Position numbers and translations under genes: made by a program. The notes beneath the pieces were generated by a model, which had not been told where the DNA came from, made no database searches, and worked only from the letters and a program-made list of their open reading frames with translations. A DNA stretch of 64,000 bases, taken from assembly GCF_015477805.1 (NCBI RefSeq), contig NZ_JADLQL010000002.1, positions 1,364,001-1,428,000 on the forward strand, written 5' to 3'. This DNA comes from Nocardia flavorosea (GTDB lineage Bacteria > Actinomycetota > Actinomycetes > Mycobacteriales > Mycobacteriaceae). This document shows, in pieces, positions 7,835-15,659 of the stretch; position 1 is the stretch's first letter, and the number at the start of each line of letters is the position of its first letter.

Positions 7835-8998
7835 ATGACGAAGGGCGCGACCGTCGGCGAACGAATTGCTCAGTGGCGCAAGACCAGGGGGCTCACTCAA
7901 CACCAGCTGGCTGTCAGGGCCAACGTATCTCGCTCCATGCTTGCGCAGGTGGAGACGGGAGCATCGTCCGCTTCGACAGTATGGGTCGGCGCGGTTGCGA
8001 ACGCGCTACAGATCGATGCATCGCGCCTGCACGGGGACGATGAGCCCGAGGCGCTTTCCGAGGTGTTGCCGACGCTCCGGCGGACGCTCGCGGCGACCGA
8101 TCTTCTCGACCCGAGCCTCGAACCCGTCCCCATGGACGAACTCCGGCGGTTGTCGCAGCGAGTCGGGCGCTGGCGTATCGACGCCCGATACCGCAAGATC
8201 ACCGAAGTGCTGCCGGATCTCGTCGACGCGTTGCTCGTCGCGGGCGAGGAATCCGGCCGTCCGGCCTACGCGCTGCTGACCGATGCGTATCGTGCCGCGA
8301 ACACGGTCGCCCACAAACTCGGATACGCCGACCTTTCCCTGACAGCGACAGAACGTATGGAATGGGCCGCGACCAGGTCGGGCGACCCGTTACTACTGGC
8401 CACCACCCACTACGTCAAGGCGGCGACCCTCGCGCGCGTCGGCGCCTCGGCGCACGCGCTGCGTCTCCTGGATCGGTCGATCGCCGATATAGAGCCACTC
8501 GTCGAGGAAGATGCGACGGCCGCCGCGGTGCACAGCATCTTGCATATGCGCGCAGGCACCATCGCGGCAGCAACCGGAGACGCGGATACCTCGCGCGGAC
8601 ATCTCGACGCCGCCGAGCGGCTCGCTGCGAGCTTTGGTGACCGAGTCGTCTACGGCAGCCCGGTCGGTCCGACGAACGTCCGGCTGTATCAACTATGTGC
8701 CGAGGTCGATCTCGGCGAGCCGGGCCGGGCCGTCTCGATCGCGAAAGCTACCCGGCTTCCTCCGGATATGGCCGCCGAGCGCCGCGGGTATTTCTGGGTG
8801 GATGCCGCACGCGCGCACCTGCTCGCCGGTGACCCGGACGCGGCAATCGGAGCGCTGTTCGAGTCGCGAGTTGCGGCTCCGGAGCACTTCCGGGCGAGTT
8901 CGGCCGTGAAGAACGCCATCCGTACCACGGCACGACAGCAGCGCCGGGCGAGCGACAAACTACGCACGCTCGCCAATACGGCCGGAATCGAGCTGTAG
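7835..8998 (+). CDS. XRE-family regulator with helical repeat C-terminal domain
   Basis: The 387-residue protein has an XRE helix-turn-helix at residues 6-60 (GERIAQWRKTRGLTQHQLAV followed by SRSMLAQVETG). A long alpha-helical C-terminal region is rich in ALA/LLxA heptads, as in TPR-type sensor domains. ATG 7835 is chosen because the HTH begins right after it; an in-frame ATG at 7787 would add 16 residues. No Shine-Dalgarno precedes 7835, and a possible TTCGAC (-35) / TGTTAC (-10) pair with 18-bp spacing ends eight bases upstream, so the transcript may be leaderless. Regulators of this build often control an adjacent or divergent small gene, here the operon ending at 7640. Confidence 0.82.
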   Translation: MTKGATVGERIAQWRKTRGLTQHQLAVRANVSRSMLAQVETGASSASTVWVGAVANALQIDASRLHGDDEPEALSEVLPTLRRTLAATDLLDPSLEPVPMDELRRLSQRVGRWRIDARYRKITEVLPDLVDALLVAGEESGRPAYALLTDAYRAANTVAHKLGYADLSLTATERMEWAATRSGDPLLLATTHYVKAATLARVGASAHALRLLDRSIADIEPLVEEDATAAAVHSILHMRAGTIAAATGDADTSRGHLDAAERLAASFGDRVVYGSPVGPTNVRLYQLCAEVDLGEPGRAVSIAKATRLPPDMAAERRGYFWVDAARAHLLAGDPDAAIGALFESRVAAPEHFRASSAVKNAIRTTARQQRRASDKLRTLANTAGIEL

Positions 8999-9240
8999 AC
9001 CGGTGTATGGTCTCTCGGCCACGGGCGGTCTCGGCGTCAGAGCGGGTCGAACCTGCGTCGCGAATCGGAGGACGGCTTGCGGTCGGTAATGACAGCTGTT
9101 GATGATGGGGTACTCCTGTACGTCGGCGTGGCAGGAGACGGACCGGTTGTTTTGGTGCTGTCGGGTGGGCACGATCCTTTCCCTATCCAGAGGCCGACGC
9201 AGTACACGCCGCCTGGCTCGGCAAGCAGAGCACGTCTGGA
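8999..9240. other. Intergenic region
   Basis: The 242 bases between the XRE regulator and the convergent toxin gene contain no supported coding region and no clear terminator hairpin. Confidence 0.4.
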
Positions 9241-9615
9241 TCATCGTTCCTGTTGATTCCATGCTGATACGAGCAATCGTTGTAGGTTCTGCGTCAGTTC
9301 AGCGTCGTTCGCGTACATTTTCAACCGGGCCAAGGTCAGTTCGTAGCAACGGTCATCCGCACGTTCGCCGATCACCCAGACGACTACTACGGTGCCGTCT
9401 CGCTCGACCTGATAAACGATCCGGTACTGGCGGTCGCCGACGACGAGCTTGCGTAGACCGGTGAGGTTTCCGCCGGCCTTGCTGCCGAGCGGTTGCCCGC
9501 GCTGCTCCGGTTCCGTCTCCAGCTCTCGCAGTTTCCGCAACACTCGTATCTGCGCAGAGCGATCGAGATCCCTGATGTCTTCCTTTGCCTCATCTGTGAG
9601 GACTACTTTCGCCAT
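9241..9615 (-). CDS. RelE/ParE-type toxin
   Basis: The 124-residue protein opens MAKVVLTDEAKEDIRDLDR and continues with a helical pair, then LRKLVVGDRQYRIVYQV and VVVVWVIGERADDRCYELTLARL. This is the standard RelE/ParE order of a strand, two helices and a curved sheet ending in a basic/aromatic tail. Most such toxins have 85-100 residues; this one carries about 25 extra residues after the core. RelE members cut mRNA on the ribosome and ParE members poison gyrase; the sequence does not decide which. It starts one base after the antitoxin stop. Confidence 0.85.
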   Translation of the reverse strand: MAKVVLTDEAKEDIRDLDRSAQIRVLRKLRELETEPEQRGQPLGSKAGGNLTGLRKLVVGDRQYRIVYQVERDGTVVVVWVIGERADDRCYELTLARLKMYANDAELTQNLQRLLVSAWNQQER

Positions 9616-9616
9616 G

Positions 9617-9910
9617 TCAGTCGTCGGTCAGCGAGATCCCCAATTCCGTGGCGACGTCGTCTAGATCGTGGCGATTTCCGTTATCGGTCATGATGCGCGA
9701 CAGCGCGATGATCAGCAGCCGCATATCCTGCTCCCTCTCGTCGAGATCCTGGATTCGGTCGATCAGTTCTGGGCTGACGATCGCGGCCACAGGGCGGTTG
9801 TTTTTCATGACCAAGAAGCTCTCGCCGTCGGCTGCAGCCGAAACGTATCGAGAAGTGTCCCGGCTCACCTCGGTGATGCCGACGAAATTGCTGGTTGGGA
9901 TGCTCACCAT
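9617..9910 (-). CDS. Phd/YefM-type antitoxin
   Basis: The 97-residue protein is taken from ATG 9910, preceded by GGGAGAGGG; in-frame starts exist at 9931 and 9967. The N-terminal Phd/YefM fold is clear: TSNFVGITEVSRDTSRYV, then ESFLVMKNNRPVAAIVSPE, which make up the DNA-binding dimer. The acidic C-terminus (DDVATELGISLTDD) would bind and block the toxin. The operon order, antitoxin then toxin, is the usual one. A TAGAAT box and the palindrome GTGATCAC (9960-9967) lie upstream and fit an autoregulated promoter. Confidence 0.85.
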   Translation of the reverse strand: MVSIPTSNFVGITEVSRDTSRYVSAAADGESFLVMKNNRPVAAIVSPELIDRIQDLDEREQDMRLLIIALSRIMTDNGNRHDLDDVATELGISLTDD

Positions 9911-9959
9911 CTGTCCGCCCTCTCCCGCCATCGTTCGGACTCTCACTGTACGCGGGATT

Positions 9960-9967
9960 GTGATCAC
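9960..9967. promoter_or_regulatory. GTGATCAC palindrome and -10-like box upstream of the antitoxin
   Basis: The minus strand reads TAGAATAGTGATCACAATC upstream of the antitoxin start. TAGAAT resembles an actinobacterial -10 box, and GTGATCAC is a short palindrome overlapping the likely transcription start. It could be the autoregulation site of the antitoxin-toxin complex; this is inferred from position only. Confidence 0.4.
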
Positions 9968-10155
9968 TATTCTACATACAATTATTCATCTGAGATCCGC
10001 CGCATAGAGTCGTTCAGGACCCGGTTGCGGTGGCCTGGGATTGTGTATGCAGGTGGGCGAAGCCTGCCATGAGGCTCGGGGACGCCTCGTCGCTGGTCCC
10101 GACATGAAGGGGCCGGCAGGACTCGAAGTGATGTGCGAACTATCGCGAATGCGAG

Positions 10156-10206
10156 GGTGGAGCCGGTGACGGGAATCGAACCCGCGCTGTCTGCTTGGGA
10201 AGCAGA
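10156..10206. repeat. attL: 51-bp direct repeat of the tRNA-Gly 3' part
   Basis: The 51 bases are identical to 48966-49016. They correspond to the 3' portion of a tRNA-Gly gene (minus strand), from the anticodon loop to the CCA end. To the right the sequence no longer matches a tRNA, so this is the displaced original 3' end left by integration. The integrase gene starts about 200 bases inside. Confidence 0.93.
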
Positions 10207-10295
10207 TACGACAGCGATTTCCACCTGCGCCTATCTCTCGATTTCCCTGGTAGACACCAAATTTGTGCGTCATGCGATACCGCACGGTACCCGGC

Positions 10296-10320
10296 CATAG
10301 GGTACAGTAATAGGGTACAG
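10296..10320. promoter_or_regulatory. Candidate integrase arm-type sites, left arm
   Basis: Two direct copies of ATAGGGTACAG occur at 10297-10307 and 10310-10320, 13 bases apart. The same element recurs twice near attR (48885-48895 and a shortened copy at 48900-48907). Repeats in both arms close to the core fit arm-type binding sites for the integrase. They also sit within the leader of the integrase gene and might take part in its regulation. Confidence 0.55.
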
Positions 10321-10407
10321 CTTCCGAGGTAACGGCACGATCGTGCCAGTTTTAAGCGGCAAACGACTCGCACACCTCGGCCCTCCATTGACCGCGGGGT
10401 GATCGCG

Positions 10408-11694
10408 ATGACCGAACGAGAAAAGTACCGGACACCCGGGAAGCGCCGGCGGCGGACCAAAGGTGCCGGCGCGCTGTTCCAGCGCAAGGACGGGATGTGG
10501 ATCGGGAGAGTGGAGGTCCCCGATGAACTGGACCCGAAGCGGTACCGCTCCCAGGTGTCCGCAGCGGACAAAGCTATCGCGCTGGAGAAGCTGGAGCAGT
10601 TGAAGCTCGACATCGCCCAGGGGGTCGAGCAGATCAAGATGGGCGTCACGGTCGAAACCTGGATGCTGCAATGGGTCGAGCACAAGAAACCCCATCTCGC
10701 GCCGAAAGTGTACAAGTCATATCTGGCGACAGCCCGCCAGCAGATCATCCCGGCCATCGGAAATGTACGGCTGCCGCACCTCAAACCGGCTCATATCCGG
10801 TACCTGGTCGAGTATTGCACCACGGCGACCAAGGAAATCGTTGTCGATGGCGAGAAGCAGGCGGTGCCGAAATGGAAGTCCCGCACCATCCAGGTCGCTT
10901 ACGACCGGATCAAGCAAGCCCTGGACGACGCGCGCAAGGAGCGGCCGCCGCTGGTGCGGGAGAATGTCGCTGAGCTGGTTCCGCGGCCGAAGGCCGTATC
11001 GGAGGAGATCCCTCACCACACGGCGGAACAGGCCCGGGCCGTCATCTCCACTGCGCTGCACAGGCGGAACCCGTACGTCTCCTTGATCGCAGCCCGGTAC
11101 CTCACAGCGATGCGTCGCGGTGAACTTCTCGGCCTGGAGGAGGACCGGATCGACTTCGACAACCTCACGATCGACAAGTCGTGGCAGCTGCAATGGCTTC
11201 CGCTGAAGGAGGGGATGAAGTACTCCGACGATCCGGATCGGTACGACGCACCGAGGGATTACGAAGTCCGGCCGCTGTACTACGGCGCCGCTCTGGTGCG
11301 CCCCAAGTCCCGAAAGTCGTATTTGATCCCGATGCCACCGGAGCTGGCGGCGATCCTGCAGGTGTATCTGGAGACCCGGGAGCCGAACGAGTATGGCTTG
11401 GTGTGGGCGTCGGGCAAGGGGAAGCCGATCCAGTTCGCGAGTGACGCGGAGCTGTGGGAAGACGCGCAAGCTGCGGCGGAGGTGCCGATCATCCCGGGGC
11501 ACGGCGGCCGGCATACGGCGAACAACCTGCTGGAGATACCGGAGGATGACCGTATGAAGATCCTGGGGCAGTCGACGGTGACGGCGAACCGGATTTACAG
11601 GAAAGTAAATCTGGATCGTGCGCGAGCGGGAATGGGTGAGTTCTCGCGGCTGCTGCTGCCCGAGGTGATCGTCCCGAAAGAGTTGCGCCGGTAA
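10408..11694 (+). CDS. int: Phage tyrosine integrase
   Basis: The 428-residue protein has an N-terminal arm-binding-like domain (KRRRRTKGAGALFQRKDG, residues 8-25), a SAM-like core-binding domain (about 70-170) and a C-terminal catalytic domain. Catalytic positions are visible: Arg at 236/237 (AMRRGELLGL), the H-x-x-R box at 365-368 (HGGRHT) and the nucleophile Tyr near 397 (NRIYRKV). It should recombine attP with the tRNA-Gly attB beside it. ATG 10408 has GGGGTG upstream; GTG 10399 is a possible alternative. It ends eight bases before the convergent repressor gene. Confidence 0.93.
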   Translation: MTEREKYRTPGKRRRRTKGAGALFQRKDGMWIGRVEVPDELDPKRYRSQVSAADKAIALEKLEQLKLDIAQGVEQIKMGVTVETWMLQWVEHKKPHLAPKVYKSYLATARQQIIPAIGNVRLPHLKPAHIRYLVEYCTTATKEIVVDGEKQAVPKWKSRTIQVAYDRIKQALDDARKERPPLVRENVAELVPRPKAVSEEIPHHTAEQARAVISTALHRRNPYVSLIAARYLTAMRRGELLGLEEDRIDFDNLTIDKSWQLQWLPLKEGMKYSDDPDRYDAPRDYEVRPLYYGAALVRPKSRKSYLIPMPPELAAILQVYLETREPNEYGLVWASGKGKPIQFASDAELWEDAQAAAEVPIIPGHGGRHTANNLLEIPEDDRMKILGQSTVTANRIYRKVNLDRARAGMGEFSRLLLPEVIVPKELRR

Positions 11695-11702
11695 GTCGCG
11701 CC

Positions 11703-12338
11703 TCAGGAGTCGTCGGCGTTCCTCTCCCTGATCTTCTGCAACACATCTAGTGCTCGATCGGGGCTCTTTCCTATCTCTTTCGACAATTCGGGCATGACAG
11801 CCGACAGATTCCCGAACCCGTCCGCACCCCCCGCCCATTCGAATGCCACCCGCATCGCAGCTGCATGGAGACGAGCAGCGTGACTCACCAACACCTCAGG
11901 GTTGTCGCCAGCTGCAACGTCTTCCAATGCGACGTACACACTGCGTGCGCGGTCGACGAGTTCTGAGATATGCCGATAGGCGACTGGTCTGCCATCGGGG
12001 ACCGTAGTAACCCTGATAGGTCTCACCATCAAGTCCGGGATAGACGCGGTTTCTCCGGTGGGTGTCACCTCTGCAGCCGACGGCAGGGGGGCATTGAATT
12101 CGATGCTGGCGATTGCTTCATTAAGCAAGCGGTCAAGCGCGCCGGCTGGCCACTGAAGTGCGGACTCGATCTTTGCGCGCGATTGGTCTCGCGGCCACCG
12201 TTCCCCCTTTTCCAGCGATCGCACAGTTTTCGGATCGACGCCCGCCCTCTCAGCTAGCAGAGCTTGTTCCATGCCAGCAGAGTTCCGTCTGCGCTGAACC
12301 TCAAAACCCACACGTCGGAGGGCATCCTCGCGTTGCAT
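11703..12338 (-). CDS. XRE-family phage repressor
   Basis: The 211-residue protein begins with an HTH (residues 8-62: VQRRRNSAGMEQALLAERAG, then DPKTVRSLEKGERWP). It is followed by a longer C-terminal region without recognisable peptidase residues, so it is not an obvious LexA/CI-type self-cleaving repressor. Its position next to the integrase, and its orientation opposite to the early genes, fit the immunity repressor. An inverted repeat GAAGTT-N5-AACTTC lies 17 bases upstream of the start and probably mediates autoregulation. Confidence 0.8.
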   Translation of the reverse strand: MQREDALRRVGFEVQRRRNSAGMEQALLAERAGVDPKTVRSLEKGERWPRDQSRAKIESALQWPAGALDRLLNEAIASIEFNAPLPSAAEVTPTGETASIPDLMVRPIRVTTVPDGRPVAYRHISELVDRARSVYVALEDVAAGDNPEVLVSHAARLHAAAMRVAFEWAGGADGFGNLSAVMPELSKEIGKSPDRALDVLQKIRERNADDS

Positions 12339-12911
12339 GTCTCCATCATGAGGGGAAGTTAGGGGAACTTCAAGCTGAGTGTTACCTACAGTCCTAACGG
12401 GGTGCGTGCCACAGCGTTCCTTGGGGTAGGAAGGGGGTGCATCGAGCTCGGGTACCTATTCCTGCAGGCTGCCGACCTGGGAATTCGAGCCAAAATCCGC
12501 CCATAGTCACACGACCAACCCTTTCATAGCCGGACCGCGCCCAATGTGACGTTGCTCACGCCCAAACGGAAGGATTTACGGGAATATGGCCGCTGAGCTG
12601 GCGTTATGCAAATACGGCAACTTCCGCTCGAGCGCCAAGTGTCAGTGTCGACTGCTACGGTATCCATGTGAGTTGAACGGTCACCGTACGAGCTCCTACC
12701 AGAGTAGCCCGCCTCAGCATAAAACCAGCAACTCACCTCGAAGTTCTGAGTCGTCATCGTGAACTTCGTTGCAAGTGTTCCACCGGACAGCCGAGGTGGC
12801 ATCGAGCTTACGCCCCCAGGCCGCCAAAGACAGCAGCAGCACCCGCAATTCCGCCAAGAGTCCCGGGTGCCGCTGCCCACCTATAACTCCATTCCCAGAA
12901 GGAGACGGAGC
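12339..12911. other. Immunity/early control region
   Basis: This 573-base region lies between the repressor (minus) and antirepressor (plus) starts and contains no supported gene. It holds the inverted repeat at 12355-12371 and further copies of the same half-site (AACTTC at 12619-12624, GAAGTT at 12740-12745, AACTTC at 12762-12767). A cluster of restriction-type palindromes lies at 12444-12486. Promoters for both directions are expected here. Confidence 0.6.
12355..12371. promoter_or_regulatory. Inverted repeat, candidate repressor operator
   Basis: GAAGTT-AGGGG-AACTTC is a perfect 6-bp inverted repeat with a 5-bp spacer, 17 bases upstream of the repressor ATG. The half-site recurs three more times before the antirepressor gene. 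It is a good candidate for binding by the repressor; binding is inferred. Confidence 0.55.
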
Positions 12912-13718
12912 GTGCCCCAACATAGCAGCTCAGCTCAATCAAACACCGATCTGATCGGTGAATTAGTCCCGGTCACAATTCCGGGCGCCTCCACGCCGAT
13001 CCAGACCGATGGCAAGCGGCTCGCCGCACTGCGGCCCATGGTCGAGTCTCTCGGCCTCGATTACTCCGGCCAGCTCCAGAAGCTCAAGGGGAAGTCGTGG
13101 GCAACTGTGGAGAATTTCTCCACAGTTGGCGCGGACGGCAAGGCACGCGACATGGTCGGTATCGATCGTCGAACCGTGACGATGTGGCTGGCCACCCTCG
13201 ACGAAAGCCGCGTCCGCGAGGAGCACCGTGCGAATCTTCGCGCATACCAGGCCGAGGCCGCCGACGCGCTCGACGCCTATTTCCACGACGGCGGAGCGAT
13301 CAACCCAAGCGCGACCGTCGACGAGCTCGAACGTCTGGCCGCACGATCCCGGACGCAAATGGAGGTCATCAAACTCGCCCAGGGCATCATCGACTCGAAG
13401 CACCTGGAAGCCAAAGCCCGGATCGTCCTCGCCCGCAGCCTGGGTGAGACGCCGGAACTCGATCCCACAACCCGCCCGCTGTACGCGCAGTCGTACTTGG
13501 GCGAGAAAGGGCTCAGCCGGTCCGAGGTGAAGTCCATCAGCGGCGTATTCGGCAAGCGCGTGAAGGCGGCCTACGTCCTGAAGTACGGGGTCGATCCGAA
13601 GAAGTACCCGCTGGAGGCCGAGAACGGCCGGATCGTCGATGCCAACGCCTACACCGAGGCGGATCGTCCGCTGATGGACGAGGTCTGGAACACGTACTAC
13701 GCGGGGGTGCAGGCATGA
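12912..13718 (+). CDS. Phage antirepressor
   Basis: The 268-residue protein starts at GTG 12912, with AAGGAG eight bases upstream; the longer open frame to 12759 is not favoured. The N-terminal domain (LVPVTIPGASTPIQTDGKRL, then ALRPMVESLGLDYSGQ and DMVGIDRRTVTMWLATL) matches the P22-type antirepressor N-terminal domain. The C-terminal half (ARSLGETPELDPTTRPLYAQ, SGVFGKRVKAAYVLKYG) resembles the DNA/protein-binding domains found at the end of such antirepressors. It presumably counters the repressor at 11703 during induction. Confidence 0.85.
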   Translation: MPQHSSSAQSNTDLIGELVPVTIPGASTPIQTDGKRLAALRPMVESLGLDYSGQLQKLKGKSWATVENFSTVGADGKARDMVGIDRRTVTMWLATLDESRVREEHRANLRAYQAEAADALDAYFHDGGAINPSATVDELERLAARSRTQMEVIKLAQGIIDSKHLEAKARIVLARSLGETPELDPTTRPLYAQSYLGEKGLSRSEVKSISGVFGKRVKAAYVLKYGVDPKKYPLEAENGRIVDANAYTEADRPLMDEVWNTYYAGVQA

Positions 13719-13966
13719 GCCCCACCATCGAGCGGCCGACCCCCTGGGCTTGGTGGGCCGAACCTGGCGAAATCAAGGTCGGCAGCCAGACCGTACTCGT
13801 CGGAGGTGCGAGCGTCCAGAACGGTTCCGATATCGCAGCGCTGGTGGTCTTGGCGCACGGCTGGTCTGCCGACGTCACCCTGCCCTTGGAACAGCTCGAC
13901 GGGCTGATCGCGGCGCTGAACGGTGTCCGGGACGCCCTGGCCACCCCCGTGGACGGTGCGGCGTGA
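13715..13966 (+). CDS. Small hypothetical early protein
   Basis: The 83-residue protein starts at an ATG overlapping the antirepressor stop (ATGA), which suggests translational coupling. The sequence is mostly beta-strand-like, with WWAEPGEIKVG, then VTLPLEQLDGLIAALNGVRD near the end. I do not recognise a family. Confidence 0.7.
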   Translation: MSPTIERPTPWAWWAEPGEIKVGSQTVLVGGASVQNGSDIAALVVLAHGWSADVTLPLEQLDGLIAALNGVRDALATPVDGAA

Positions 13967-14217
13967 CCACTATCGATATCAGCTCGCTTGTCGCCGATGC
14001 GGTGGATAAGAAGCTCGCGGAACTCGTGGTGGACCGCCGGCCCATCGCGCTCGACCTCAAGGCCGCCATGGACTATTCGGGGCTGTCCAAGACGTCGCTG
14101 AACAGACTGCTCGCCGAGGAAAAGATCGTGGCGCGGAAAGAAGGCGTCAAGAATCTGTTCCTCCGGGAGTCGTTGGACCGGTACATTAACTCGCTGCCCG
14201 CGTGGGGGTCCCGGTGA
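13963..14217 (+). CDS. Excisionase-like HTH protein
   Basis: The 84-residue protein starts at GTG 13963, overlapping the upstream stop (GTGA). Residues 27-80 (ALDLKAAMDYSGLSKTSLNR, LLAEEKIVARKEGVKNLFLR, ESLDRYINSL) form a winged-helix pattern like MerR-type/excisionase HTH domains. In phages with a tyrosine integrase, a protein of this size and position is often the recombination directionality factor. That role is inferred. Confidence 0.65.
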   Translation: MTTIDISSLVADAVDKKLAELVVDRRPIALDLKAAMDYSGLSKTSLNRLLAEEKIVARKEGVKNLFLRESLDRYINSLPAWGSR

Positions 14218-14648
14218 CCGCCTACAACAGTTTGGATGCGCTCAAGTACTTGGCGCGCCGGATGCGCTCGACGGTCGACTGGACGACGGACAGCATGTGG
14301 GCCAGCCTCTCGGCGGAGTCCGGTCTGAGCCTGGATATCGAGCTCGACGCACTGGGTCAGCTGGTCACGGACATGGACTCGTTGCTGGGTTCGGTTGCCT
14401 TGGACTGGGACCGGTACAGCGACGGACGACCGGTGACCACCCGGGTCGATATCGAGTTCGGGCACCGCTATGAGCACTTGTGGCATCCCGATCCGGCGCA
14501 GAACAAGGCCGAGGTCCTGAACGGTAGGCGGCTCGCCGATCCGGGTGAGGACCGCGGCTCCTGGGAGATCCACATCAGCCCGCCGTCGACTCTCCACGTC
14601 GTCCTGCTGCCGCCGAAGCCTGCGCTGCGCGCGGTCCCCGCGGAGTAA
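14214..14648 (+). CDS. Hypothetical early protein
   Basis: The 144-residue protein is read from GTG 14214, which overlaps the upstream stop; GTG 14202 is an alternative. It is acidic, with a helical N-terminal part (YNSLDALKYLARRMRSTV) and strands near the end (WEIHISPPSTLHVVLLPP). No family recognised. Confidence 0.65.
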   Translation: MTAYNSLDALKYLARRMRSTVDWTTDSMWASLSAESGLSLDIELDALGQLVTDMDSLLGSVALDWDRYSDGRPVTTRVDIEFGHRYEHLWHPDPAQNKAEVLNGRRLADPGEDRGSWEIHISPPSTLHVVLLPPKPALRAVPAE

Positions 14649-14663
14649 CACCCTCCAACGACG

Positions 14664-14694
14664 AAGGCCGCCCCGACGAATCGGCGGCGGCCTT
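14664..14694 (+). terminator. Hairpin after the first early block
   Basis: AAGGCCGCC and GGCGGCCTT arms enclose a short loop, 15 bases after the stop of the preceding gene. There is no T-run, so it may act as a weak or factor-dependent terminator or attenuator. Confidence 0.45.
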
Positions 14695-14758
14695 CCCTCC
14701 CTACCACTCCAGCCGGCCACTACCCCGGCGGAGATTCACTCCAGATCGGAGCTTATCA

Positions 14759-15124
14759 GTGACTGATCAAAACCACACCCCCCGCACTGTGGATGTGCGC
14801 TGCGGCGATTGCGGCAAGCACCTCCCGGGCTGGCAGTACAAGCCGATGTTCGTGCAGTGCCTCGACTGCGCTGAGGTCGCCGACACGATGACTGCCGACA
14901 CCGCTCGACTCGTGGCAGGCGTGCATCAGCAGCTGCGCGACGCGTTCGCTCAGTCCGGCCGGACCGTGCCCGAGGTCGAGAAACTGACCGGGATCTCCCA
15001 GGAGCGTGTCTCCGCGCTGATCGACGGCCGTGTCACGGCTACGGTCTCCGAACTCCTGCGCCTGGGTTTGGCTTTCGGACACAACGCGGCCGATTGGTTC
15101 CGTGCCGAGGCGGTGAACGAGTGA
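14759..15124 (+). CDS. Zinc-ribbon/HTH protein
   Basis: The 121-residue protein starts at GTG 14759. The N-terminal part carries two CxxC pairs (VRCGDCGKHL and VQCLDCAEV) typical of a zinc ribbon. The C-terminal part (FAQSGRTVPEVEKLTGISQE, RVSALIDGRVTATVSELLRL) reads as an XRE-like HTH. It may be an early regulator, but its target is unknown. It overlaps the next gene. Confidence 0.7.
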   Translation: MTDQNHTPRTVDVRCGDCGKHLPGWQYKPMFVQCLDCAEVADTMTADTARLVAGVHQQLRDAFAQSGRTVPEVEKLTGISQERVSALIDGRVTATVSELLRLGLAFGHNAADWFRAEAVNE

Positions 15125-15600
15125 CCACCATCTACGAGACGGCGGCCGTCCTCGGCATCGAATTCGATAGCCCACTGGGCCACATGGACATGCGGGGGCG
15201 GTGGGTCGAAATCGGCTCGCTGGTCCTCCCGTCCGAAGGTGGGATCCGTGTCGTCCCCCGCTGCGGCGTGGATGAGGACAACCGCGTGAAGCTTCTCTCG
15301 AAGGCTGTGGAGGTAGCGCTCCACGGCCGCGGGGAGCCGCCGATATGGCGGTTCGACGAGCGGATCGGGTGGGTCGCCTGCGTGAAGGTTCGCCACTGGC
15401 CCCCGAGGCGGAAGCAGGAGCGTGAGTTCGCCCTGGAGATCCTGACGGCATATGGGCGGAACCCGAAGGAGGCCCGCCTTCACCAGAGCTTCTATGTGGA
15501 CCTGGGCCGCAGATGCTCGCTGTCGGCCGCCGAGATCGGCGAGTGCCTGGGGCTTTCCGTGAACGAGGTTTGCCGCGAGCTCGCGGCTGGAGGTCAGTGA
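15121..15600 (+). CDS. Hypothetical early protein
   Basis: The 159-residue protein starts at GTG 15121, four-base overlapped with the upstream stop. The N-terminal half looks beta-rich (MRGRWVEIGSLVLPSEGGIR). The C-terminus (CSLSAAEIGECLGLSVNEVC) looks like a small HTH. Function not recognised. Confidence 0.65.
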   Translation: MTTIYETAAVLGIEFDSPLGHMDMRGRWVEIGSLVLPSEGGIRVVPRCGVDEDNRVKLLSKAVEVALHGRGEPPIWRFDERIGWVACVKVRHWPPRRKQEREFALEILTAYGRNPKEARLHQSFYVDLGRRCSLSAAEIGECLGLSVNEVCRELAAGGQ

Positions 15601-15659
15601 TGTTGACGCGGGCGCGGTTCTGCCGCGCCCGCGTTGTCGCGGAGAAGGGATTTCTGACT

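Noticed and set aside
10156..10206. Second tRNA-Gly gene at attL
   Set aside because: Only the 3' part is present; the 5' acceptor and D-arm are missing, so it is the displaced attachment remnant.
12524..12880. 118-codon minus-strand frame in the immunity region
   Set aside because: It lacks a ribosome binding site and contains a Cys run (CGCCCCLW) with no protein-like pattern; it overlaps the leader of the antirepressor.
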